From Candidatus Bathyarchaeota archaeon (lineage in GTDB: Archaea > Thermoproteota > Bathyarchaeia > TCS64), in assembly GCA_016934355.1 (NCBI GenBank), contig JAFGTA010000095.1, positions 1 through 5,921 on the forward strand: a stretch of 5,921 nucleotides of DNA, in the 5' to 3' direction. Under the pieces are notes generated by a model. That model searched no databases. It saw nothing but the letters and a program-made list of their open reading frames with translations, and was not told the origin of the DNA. Position numbers and translations under genes: made by a program. Of the stretch, positions 1 through 5,265 are shown piece after piece; position 1 is the stretch's first letter, and every line of letters starts with the position of its first letter.

Positions 1-180
1 TCGGTGCTGGGAACGGCGTACGGCGTCTACTACCTAGTGGTGGGGTCGGCGTTCTTCGTGTCCAACACCGTGGTCGGCGCCCTCTGGCAGAGCCAGGGGC
101 TCTGGGCGTCCAGCCTCTACAGCGTCGCCCTCTGCTTAGCAGCGTTTCTTGGGCTCACGCTGTTCACCAGAGGTTCCTAG
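1..180 (+). CDS. Major facilitator superfamily (MFS) transporter, C-terminal fragment
   Basis: An open frame enters from the left edge and ends at TAG 178-180, giving 59 residues. It holds two hydrophobic segments (about residues 8-29 and 33-55) joined by a short loop, then a short polar tail (TRGS). The first segment, with GTAYGVYYLVVGSAFF followed by a small-residue stretch and GALWQ, resembles the penultimate helix of MFS drug/sugar transporters, where G-T-A-x-G-x-Y and V-G usually occur before A-G-x-L-W. The two helices would be TM11 and TM12 of a 12-helix permease in the cytoplasmic membrane. The substrate cannot be told from this end. The gene converges on the downstream glycosyltransferase with only 5 bases between the stop codons. 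The membrane-protein call is firm; the MFS assignment rests on one motif region. Confidence 0.72.
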   Translation, partial: SVLGTAYGVYYLVVGSAFFVSNTVVGALWQSQGLWASSLYSVALCLAAFLGLTLFTRGS

Positions 181-185
181 GCGCC

Positions 186-1286
186 TCATACCTTCCAGTC
201 CAGCTCGGGGCTTCTCCGCCTCACAAGCACATGCATCAGGCTGATGACTGACATGAGGAACCAGGCGGGGTTGTAGAGCAGGAAATACGCCGTGTACTCC
301 ACCACGTTGAACCTGTAGCCGAGGCGCCTCGACGCCAGGAACAGGAGGACGCCCGTACCAACGAAGCTCACGGTTGCGGCAGTCATGGTCTTCACGGCGA
401 CGAGGAAGACTGTGATTGCGTAAACTGGGGGCACGAGGATGACGTTGAGCCCGGAGAGAAGCATGAGCGCCAGGGACAGCAGCTTCATGTAGAGGCCGTT
501 GGGGAGCAGGAAGCTCGTCACGATGAGCGGCGCGCTGGGGAAAATGATGAGAAACGCAGCCGCGAAGACGTGGGGGTTCCTAGCGGCGTTCACCAGCAGC
601 GCGCGGATGTGCCCCGTGACCCAGTGAGCCTGTCCGACGCCCCACCGCCGCCTCTGCCTCACCCAGCGCCGGAGCGACGGGTCCACCGCGTTATTGACCT
701 CGATGTCATCCGCGAACCGGTAGCTCACCCCGAGGCTGTACGCCTTAAACGCCATCTCAAGGTCCTCGCATATCGCCTTAGGGAAGCCGCCTAGGCGCTG
801 AAGGGTGCCGCGGCGTACCGCGAAGGCTGCGCCGTTTATCTGGGGGCTCCTCCCCAGAAGCCTGCTGAACATTAGGTTGGTTAGGCTGCTACTCAGGTAG
901 TCGTAGCTCACGAGCCTAGCTAGCGGCGAGTCCACGGCTATGAGCTTCTTGATGTCCACAAGCTCATACGTGTCCAGAGCCTCGACGACCAGCCCGAGGA
1001 AACCCTCCTGATGAACCTCCACGTCGGCGTCCAGGAAAAGAATGTACTCGCCGTCCGTCTGCGGCACGGCGCCGTTCAGGGCGTCGACCTTGCCCACCCG
1101 CTCCTCGTTGAAAATGAACCTCGCCTCAGGGTGCCTCTCCTGGAGCCCACGGGTCTCTGGGAGGGTTTCGTCCACAATCACCAGCACTTCTTTATCGGTG
1201 TAGGGGTCTAAGCGCAGCGCCTCCAGCAACGGCTCTAGGTGTCTGGAGCCCCTGTAGACGGGGATGAGGACGCTGAGACCCGCCAC
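186..1286 (-). CDS. Membrane-bound family 2 glycosyltransferase, processive (cellulose/hyaluronan synthase-like) type
   Basis: This 366-residue protein should transfer sugars from a nucleotide-sugar donor on the cytoplasmic face of the membrane. The GT-A domain covers about residues 3-235: an N-terminal strand with LSVLIPVYRG, a nucleotide-binding region with ERVGKVDALNGA (63-73), the metal-binding DXD motif in FLDADVE (D86, D88), the presumed catalytic acid in CEDLEM (E174/D175), and QRRRW (211-215). The last corresponds to the Q-x-x-R-W motif of processive GT2 enzymes such as cellulose, hyaluronan and poly-GlcNAc synthases. About four hydrophobic segments follow (roughly 238-258, 267-285, 287-318 and 330-355), with a basic RRR near the end. 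Start: GTG at 1286 is preceded four codons upstream by an in-frame TGA, so no longer N-terminus is possible. A GTGAT ribosome-binding sequence lies 5 bases upstream. The donor sugar and product are unknown; a dolichol-linked or single-addition role is also possible. The family call is secure, processivity is inferred from the motif. Confidence 0.9.
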   Translation of the reverse strand: MAGLSVLIPVYRGSRHLEPLLEALRLDPYTDKEVLVIVDETLPETRGLQERHPEARFIFNEERVGKVDALNGAVPQTDGEYILFLDADVEVHQEGFLGLVVEALDTYELVDIKKLIAVDSPLARLVSYDYLSSSLTNLMFSRLLGRSPQINGAAFAVRRGTLQRLGGFPKAICEDLEMAFKAYSLGVSYRFADDIEVNNAVDPSLRRWVRQRRRWGVGQAHWVTGHIRALLVNAARNPHVFAAAFLIIFPSAPLIVTSFLLPNGLYMKLLSLALMLLSGLNVILVPPVYAITVFLVAVKTMTAATVSFVGTGVLLFLASRRLGYRFNVVEYTAYFLLYNPAWFLMSVISLMHVLVRRRSPELDWKV

Positions 1287-1293
1287 CGTGTAT

Positions 1294-1311
1294 CACTAGC
1301 GATAACTAGTG
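1294..1311 (-). promoter_or_regulatory. Perfect inverted repeat over the ribosome binding site of the glycosyltransferase
   Basis: CACTAG (1294-1299) and CTAGTG (1306-1311) form perfect 6-base arms around a 6-base spacer. On the minus strand the arm nearest the gene contains the GTG of the presumed ribosome-binding sequence GTGAT (1292-1296), and the repeat begins about where transcription should start from the TATA-like box at 1333-1338. It could be a small hairpin that hides the ribosome binding site, or a DNA operator at the transcription start. The repeat is directly visible; its function is inferred, and a 6-base A/T-rich stem is weak at high temperature. Confidence 0.4.
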
Positions 1312-1332
1312 TGGTATGAATGAGAGCACCAA

Positions 1333-1338
1333 TTTAAA
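1333..1338 (-). promoter_or_regulatory. TATA-like box for the glycosyltransferase gene
   Basis: TTTAAA lies in a short A/T-rich island (AGTTTAAATT on the minus strand) in the 79-base gap upstream of the GTG at 1286. At the usual archaeal spacing of about 25 bases, transcription would begin near 1309-1312, leaving a leader of roughly 25 bases with a GTGAT ribosome-binding sequence. The hexamer is palindromic, so its direction is taken from the genes around it. Confidence 0.5.
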
Positions 1339-1351
1339 CTCTATCACAGCG

Positions 1352-1363
1352 AAAAGCAGGAAA
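1352..1363 (-). terminator. T-run terminator after the TPR gene
   Basis: On the minus strand the TAA stop of the TPR gene (1366-1368) is followed at once by two T-runs, TTT at 1361-1363 and TTTT at 1352-1355, separated by a short C-rich spacer and without a clear stem. Archaeal RNA polymerase commonly stops at such T-rich tracts. The glycosyltransferase has its own TATA-like box just beyond, which agrees with termination here. Confidence 0.4.
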
Positions 1364-1365
1364 GA

Positions 1366-2253
1366 TTAGGGCTTGAAGCCCATTCGTTTGAGGTCGGCCT
1401 CGGCTGCGATGTACCCGAATCCCGCCCAGCCGTCGAGGGCGAGTATCTCCCGGAGCACCCCCGCGGCCTTATCCTTCTGCCCGGTGTAGCCGTACCAGTT
1501 GGCGACGCCGTACCCGGTGGTCACGAGGCCGAGGGCGCCCTGCCCACGAGCCTTCTCCATGAGAGCCTCGGGCGTCGTCTGCCCCTTGTACATGAGTAGG
1601 CAGTCATGGTAGTTTTGGTTCTCGATGATGTCCATCTCGGGGCCAACCTTCTCAAGCAGCTTTTCAGCCTCACCTTTTCTGCCGAGCCGCCGCAGAGTCA
1701 TGTAGGTCCAGTGTGCTGTCGCCACGTACTTGTCGTCGATCTCGCTGACCTTCAGGCACTCCCTGTAGGCTCGGAGCGCCTTCTCAAGGTCACCCATGAG
1801 GTAGTAGCTGAGGCCGAGGTGATACCAGACGTTAAAGTAGAGGGAGCTCACCGGAACGCCCCGCGGGTTGGGTATGCCGTCGGGCTCCACCTCGTCAGGC
1901 ATCTTCACCATGAGCTCGGCGGCTCTCTCGAAGTCCTCCGCAGCCCTCTCAAAGAGGCGTAGGGTTACGAACCTGTGCCCCCTGTGCCTGTAGAGTTTAG
2001 CGTTGGAGGGGTGTTTCCTCAGCCCCATGCTGTAGACGGCTACGGACTCCCTGTACCTCCCCAGGTAGGCTGTGCGCCTCCCAAGCCAGATGATCTTGTC
2101 GGGGCTCTCAGGGTCCTTCTCCCACTCCTTGAGGGCCTCCTCATAGAGCTGAGTCTGCTTCTCCAGCGAGTCTGGTTGAAGGGACATACGATAGAGGGGG
2201 TCCCCCCAGAGGCTGAACGCCTCCGGTTCCCCCGGCAGAATTCTTGTGTTCAT
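1366..2253 (-). CDS. Soluble tetratricopeptide (TPR) repeat protein
   Basis: A 295-residue protein made mostly of TPR-like helical pairs. Recognisable repeats lie at about 50-82 (IIWLGRRTAYLGRYRESVAVY), 84-116 (LYRHRGHRFVTLRLFERAAEDFERA), 142-170 (WYHLGLSYYLMGDLEKALRAYRECL), 177-203 (a degenerate unit with GRKGEAEKLL) and 246-274 (GYTGQKDKAAGVLREIL). No signal peptide or membrane segment is seen, so it is probably cytoplasmic and acts as a protein-interaction scaffold; its partner is unknown. The unusual conserved-looking strings are WLGRRTAYLGRYRE, YRHRGHR and the P-D-E-V-E-P-D-G insert (119-126). From memory, similar strings occur in a TPR family common in bacteria, some of them secreted. 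The ATG at 2253 is chosen because GGTG lies 5 bases upstream and a TATA-like box about 40 bases upstream. It is divergent from the S49 protease gene and may share its control region, which does not by itself show a joint function. The repeat call is firm, the role is unknown. Confidence 0.87.
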   Translation of the reverse strand: MNTRILPGEPEAFSLWGDPLYRMSLQPDSLEKQTQLYEEALKEWEKDPESPDKIIWLGRRTAYLGRYRESVAVYSMGLRKHPSNAKLYRHRGHRFVTLRLFERAAEDFERAAELMVKMPDEVEPDGIPNPRGVPVSSLYFNVWYHLGLSYYLMGDLEKALRAYRECLKVSEIDDKYVATAHWTYMTLRRLGRKGEAEKLLEKVGPEMDIIENQNYHDCLLMYKGQTTPEALMEKARGQGALGLVTTGYGVANWYGYTGQKDKAAGVLREILALDGWAGFGYIAAEADLKRMGFKP

Positions 2254-2290
2254 GTAGACACCGAAACAGGAGTAGAGACCATTCGACGGG

Positions 2291-2296
2291 TTATAA
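2291..2296 (-). promoter_or_regulatory. TATA-like box for the TPR gene
   Basis: TTATAA lies 38-43 bases upstream of the ATG at 2253. Transcription starting about 25 bases downstream would give a leader near 15 bases containing GGTG (2259-2262) as a ribosome binding site. The hexamer is a palindrome and could also serve the opposite strand. Confidence 0.5.
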
Positions 2297-2312
2297 GCTG
2301 TGGGAATACATC

Positions 2313-2318
2313 TTTAAA
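2313..2318 (+). promoter_or_regulatory. TATA-like box for the S49 protease gene
   Basis: TTTAAA sits in the 107-base divergent region, 43 bases ahead of the TTG start at 2361. The predicted transcription start is near 2338-2342, which leaves room for the GGAGAAGG ribosome binding site and argues against any start codon upstream of about 2340. It is also a palindrome, 22 bases from the TTATAA assigned to the TPR gene. Confidence 0.5.
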
Positions 2319-2346
2319 CGTCGTCGAGACTTGTATGAGGATTATC

Positions 2347-2354
2347 GGAGAAGG
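2347..2354 (+). promoter_or_regulatory. Ribosome binding site deciding the S49 TTG start
   Basis: GGAGAAGG, a purine-rich match to the archaeal Shine-Dalgarno consensus, ends 6 bases before TTG 2361. It is the best such sequence near any in-frame start. The earlier in-frame TTG codons at 2244 and 2331 lack one and lie upstream of the predicted transcription start, and the first in-frame ATG (2418) falls inside the membrane segment. Confidence 0.55.
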
Positions 2355-2360
2355 TTAGAT

Positions 2361-3953
2361 TTGGAGAGGGTTACTAGAAACAGGGCGGCGGTAGCGCTTG
2401 CGGTCTTCTCGTTCTTCATGGTGGTCGCCATGGCGGCCATCTTCATGTGGGAGCCCGGGACGCCGGTGACCACCGGCAGGAAAGGCACCATAGGAGTCAT
2501 CGAGATACAGGGAGTCATCGATGAAACCGAGTACACCAACATACTGTCGGCCGCTGTCGAGGAGGCGATTAACGACGCCAGCGTAAAGGCCGTGGTACTG
2601 GAGATCGACTCTCCCGGCGGCACCGCCTACATGGTGGAGCAGGTGTACCTCGACATCTTGGCGCTGAAGGAGGTGAAGCCGGTGGTAGCCTCGGTGTCCA
2701 CCGCCCTCTCGGGGGGGTACTACATCGCCGTCGCGGCGGACGAGATATACACACTGCCCACCGGGCTGGTAGGCAACGTCGGCGTCATAGGCGTCGGCCC
2801 CGGCTTCCTCGTACCCAGCGAGTTCACCTTCGAGACGGGCCCCCACAAGATAACGGGGTTCAGCCCCGCGCAGTTCCCGTTCAACTTAAGCAAGGCGCTT
2901 GACAGCTTCGCCACAGCCGTGAAGGAGGGCCGGGGTATTAGGCTTAAACTGCTGCCCAACGAGTTGAAGATGGGCACCGTATTCCTCGGCACGGAGGCGG
3001 TAAACCGGGGCCTCGTTGATGGGATCGGGAGCAGGCAGGCTGCAATAAAGCACGCAGCCGAGAAGGCCGGGCTTGCGTCCTACGAGGTGGATAGCTTGGT
3101 TGCGAGGGTCGCGGACACTACGGTGACGCTTAACCTAGAGTACCCAAGCATAAAGGACCTTAACGAGGCGAACCCGCCGCCAGCCCTCTACTACATCTAC
3201 ATGCCAAGAGACATCGTGATGGAGAACGGGGAGGTGGCGGGGACCGTCGAGGCAAACGAAACGGAGACCAAGGTAATTGGACAGGTGGTTGTGGACAAGA
3301 GTCACGGCAACATGGTGAGCCCCTACGTCCTCGACCTGCTGTCGGCTGAGCTCGCCAAGCGAAGCATATTCGTCGGATACAGCAGCAACTGGGACAAGGT
3401 GAAGGACGCCCTCGGCAACGCCACGTGCCTGTTCATCGTGGCGCCTACGCAGAGCTACAGCTACGAGGAGTACGAGGCGATAAACGAGTTCGTCGAGGGC
3501 GGCGGCATGCTCGTGTTCCTCAGCGACGCCAGCGTAGAGTTCCTGAACACGAACGTAATGCAGGGAGCGGTGAACAGCCTCGCCAACCACTGGGGCCTCC
3601 ACTATGGAAAGGGATACCTCTACAACATGGCTAACTACCACGGCTTCTACAGGAACGTGAAGGTCACCCAGTTCGAGGACACTTTCCTAACCGAGGGCGT
3701 CGAGGAGCTCGTCTTCTTCACATCAACCTACCTGAGTACCACGGACGCCGACGCCGCGTACGCGTCGTACAGCACCTACAACTCGGTGTCAGAGGCGAGC
3801 AGGGTCTACGCCACTGTCTCCGTCATAGACGAGGGTAACGGCACCGTGGTCGCCTTCGCTGACATCACGTGGCTAATGGAGCCCTGGGTCTACACAGGGG
3901 ACAACTACAGGCTCGCCATGAACCTCATCGAGGCCATTGCAGAGCTAAGCTAG
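2361..3953 (+). CDS. Membrane-anchored S49 (SppA-like) serine protease fused to a C-terminal DUF4350/amidotransferase-like domain
   Basis: From TTG 2361 the protein has 530 residues. A short basic N-terminus (RVTRNR) precedes one membrane segment at about 8-29, which predicts a cytoplasmic tail and an outward-facing body. Residues 42-245 form a half-length SppA domain of the ClpP/crotonase fold: IDSPGGTAYM (82-91), the nucleophile in SGGYYIA (S117), and the presumed general base in TGPHKITG (K163). The 46-residue spacing is close to the Ser-Lys spacing of 52 in Bacillus SppA. Members of this family cut signal peptides or membrane proteins within or near the membrane. After a linker, about 308-500 holds a second alpha/beta domain with VVDKSHGNMVSP, CLFIVAPTQ, and EFVEGGGMLVFLSD, a pattern seen in DUF4350 and class I glutamine amidotransferase-like folds; no Cys-His-Glu amidotransferase triad is evident, so it may bind rather than catalyse. 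Sequons occur at N175, N299, N353 and N493, and the C-terminal half is rich in Tyr. The S49 call is firm, the second domain tentative. Confidence 0.88.
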   Translation: MERVTRNRAAVALAVFSFFMVVAMAAIFMWEPGTPVTTGRKGTIGVIEIQGVIDETEYTNILSAAVEEAINDASVKAVVLEIDSPGGTAYMVEQVYLDILALKEVKPVVASVSTALSGGYYIAVAADEIYTLPTGLVGNVGVIGVGPGFLVPSEFTFETGPHKITGFSPAQFPFNLSKALDSFATAVKEGRGIRLKLLPNELKMGTVFLGTEAVNRGLVDGIGSRQAAIKHAAEKAGLASYEVDSLVARVADTTVTLNLEYPSIKDLNEANPPPALYYIYMPRDIVMENGEVAGTVEANETETKVIGQVVVDKSHGNMVSPYVLDLLSAELAKRSIFVGYSSNWDKVKDALGNATCLFIVAPTQSYSYEEYEAINEFVEGGGMLVFLSDASVEFLNTNVMQGAVNSLANHWGLHYGKGYLYNMANYHGFYRNVKVTQFEDTFLTEGVEELVFFTSTYLSTTDADAAYASYSTYNSVSEASRVYATVSVIDEGNGTVVAFADITWLMEPWVYTGDNYRLAMNLIEAIAELS

Positions 3954-3960
3954 ACACTAC

Positions 3961-3990
3961 TTTTAACTGGCCTCAACGAGGCCGTTGTTT
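3961..3990 (+). terminator. Terminator after the S49 protease gene
   Basis: Seven bases after the TAG stop there is a TTTT run (3961-3964), followed by a perfect stem GGCCTC (3969-3974), loop AAC, GAGGCC (3978-3983), and then GTTGTTT. The T-runs suit archaeal termination and the stem could add pausing or protect the 3' end. It lies in the 71-base convergent gap before the M20 gene. Confidence 0.55.
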
Positions 3991-4007
3991 AGTAATAACG
4001 GGTGACA

Positions 4008-4023
4008 CCCTCGGCGTCGAGGG
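4008..4023 (-). terminator. Hairpin directly after the M20 gene stop
   Basis: One base beyond the minus-strand TAG stop (4025-4027), CCCTCG (4008-4013) and CGAGGG (4018-4023) form a perfect G/C-rich stem with a 4-base loop. Only scattered T residues follow on the minus strand (CGTTATTACT), so it is a better candidate for a 3'-end hairpin or transcription barrier against the converging S49 transcript than for a classic terminator. Confidence 0.4.
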
Positions 4024-4024
4024 G

Positions 4025-5230
4025 CTAGCCCTGAGACAGCTGGTAGGCTAGGGCTAGGTAGACCTTCGCCGTCTTAACGAGGCTGTCCACATAGACGAAC
4101 TCGTCTGGGCCGTGGGCGCCCTTACCGGTGGGGCCGAACCCTATGGTCTGGATGCCTGCCTCCCTGTAGAGACGGCCGTCAGTGCTGCCCGCCCACTCGA
4201 CGTATAGCTCGGGCTTGGTGTTCAGCGCCGCGGGCACCGCCTTCATGAACGCCTTACCAAGAGGGGTGTCGGGGGGCGTGAAGTTAGCGGGTGTATAAGT
4301 CCAGTTGCCTGCCTCGTCCTTGGGGGCTACGAGCTCCCACCTCCAGTCGGGGTCGCCCTCACCAGCCTTGTCCAGATCAGCCTTGACCTCGGCGACAACA
4401 TCGTCGGCGGTCTCCCCGACGATGAGGCGCCTGTCGACTGTGATGGTACACTCCGCAGGCACCTGGTTGCTCACGGTGCCGGCGTGGATTATATTGACGC
4501 TCTGCATGGGGTGACCTATCCACTCGTGGAACTTGTCGATGTGGTGCTCAAGCGCCAGCACGCCTTTGCTCGCCTTGGCAATGGCGTTGATGCCCGTGGT
4601 CCGGGCCGCCGCTGTGTGGGCGGCTCTACCGTAGAACTTGACCTGGAACCCGAACATGCCGCGCTCCGCGACCCTGACCCTGAGGTTGCTCTGCTCGCCG
4701 ATCACCGCGTAGTCGGGGCGCCTCATCTCGCCCTTCACAATCTTGTCAACCAGCACCTTGCTGCCGTACTGGGCGCCCCTCTCCTCATCCGGAACCAAGT
4801 GAACCCCCACCGCGAGAGGCATCCCCATGCCCTTGAGTATCTCCAATACGTGGATCATGACGGCACAGCTGCTCTTCATGTCGCTGGAGCCTCGGCCGTA
4901 GAGCCTACCGTTCACCTGCATCGGCTCCCACGGCTTCTTGGCCCATGCGTCGGGCTTCGCTATGGGCACGACGTCGAGGTGGCCGTTGAACACGAGAAGC
5001 CTGTCGGCGCCCGGGTTGAGGACGGCTTCGATTATGGGTCTGTCCTCGGAGCCGTGTAGCGTAGCCTCGATCCCTATCTCCTCAAGCAGCTCCTTTGCGC
5101 GGTGCATAACCGCCTTCTCCTCCCCGGATATGCTGGGGATGCTTATCAGCGTCTTGGCGAGCTCGACGATGCGCCGCTCGTCTACCTTCTCCAACGCCTT
5201 GTTTAGCACTGTACCATCCATATGGTTCAC
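4025..5230 (-). CDS. M20 family metallopeptidase/deacylase (ArgE/DapE/ACY1-type)
   Basis: A 401-residue two-zinc hydrolase of the cytoplasm that should remove an acyl group from an amino acid or cut a small peptide. The expected M20 ligands are all present: H84 and D86 in GHLDVVP, bridging D117 in GRGSSDMKS, catalytic E149 and ligand E150 in VPDEERG, E179 in VIGEQS, and H373 in GAHGPDEF. The dimerisation (lid) domain spans about 190-300, with GRAAHTA (H205, which reaches into the partner active site in DapE) and VDRRLIVGET. Length is normal for the family. Substrate cannot be read from sequence: acetylornithine, succinyl-diaminopimelate, an N-acyl-lysine-type intermediate or a dipeptide are all possible, and no arginine or lysine pathway gene is adjacent. 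The start is GTG 5230, with ATG 5221 (fourth codon) as a real alternative; no Shine-Dalgarno sequence is seen, and the TATA-like box at 5255-5260 places transcription start almost on the GTG, implying a leaderless mRNA. It lies 35 bases after the anmK-like gene. Confidence 0.9.
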   Translation of the reverse strand: MNHMDGTVLNKALEKVDERRIVELAKTLISIPSISGEEKAVMHRAKELLEEIGIEATLHGSEDRPIIEAVLNPGADRLLVFNGHLDVVPIAKPDAWAKKPWEPMQVNGRLYGRGSSDMKSSCAVMIHVLEILKGMGMPLAVGVHLVPDEERGAQYGSKVLVDKIVKGEMRRPDYAVIGEQSNLRVRVAERGMFGFQVKFYGRAAHTAAARTTGINAIAKASKGVLALEHHIDKFHEWIGHPMQSVNIIHAGTVSNQVPAECTITVDRRLIVGETADDVVAEVKADLDKAGEGDPDWRWELVAPKDEAGNWTYTPANFTPPDTPLGKAFMKAVPAALNTKPELYVEWAGSTDGRLYREAGIQTIGFGPTGKGAHGPDEFVYVDSLVKTAKVYLALAYQLSQG

Positions 5231-5254
5231 AACACATTGTACAGACGCCGAGGG

Positions 5255-5260
5255 ATAAAA
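5255..5260 (-). promoter_or_regulatory. TATA-like box for the M20 gene (leaderless)
   Basis: On the minus strand TTTTAT (within CCTTTTATCCC) lies in the short gap between the anmK-like stop and the M20 start. Its centre is about 27 bases from GTG 5230, the usual archaeal distance to the transcription start, so the mRNA would begin at or next to the start codon. The same T-run could also act as the terminator of the upstream anmK-like gene. Confidence 0.5.
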
Positions 5261-5265
5261 GGTAT

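Noticed and set aside
2244..2360. Longer version of the S49 protease beginning at TTG 2244
   Set aside because: It would overlap the divergent TPR gene start, includes both TATA-like boxes and lies ahead of the predicted transcription start. The added 39 residues are highly basic and unlike an SppA N-terminus, while TTG 2361 has a good ribosome binding site.
2355..2846. 163-codon open frame on the - strand opposite the protease gene
   Set aside because: A low-complexity product rich in Gly, His and Val with no domain, lying opposite the conserved S49 catalytic region.
3135..3641. 168-codon open frame on the - strand opposite the C-terminal part of the protease gene
   Set aside because: The product is a Val/His-rich reverse-frame artefact with no motif, start signal or promoter; the + strand frame is continuous with the protease.
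3961..3967. TTTTAAC as a promoter for a short + strand gene in the convergent gap
   Set aside because: No + strand frame with a ribosome binding site or family similarity follows; its place right after a stop codon suits a terminator.
4484..5059. 191-codon open frame on the + strand inside the M20 gene
   Set aside because: It is antisense to a gene with every family motif intact, its product has no recognisable domain, and long reverse frames are expected opposite GC-rich coding sequence.
4008..5254. An 11-base sequence (GACGCCGAGGG) present in opposite orientations on both sides of the M20 gene, near 4008-4019 and 5243-5254
   Set aside because: A few 11-base inverted matches are expected by chance in a window of this size and GC content, and no transposase or target duplication accompanies them.
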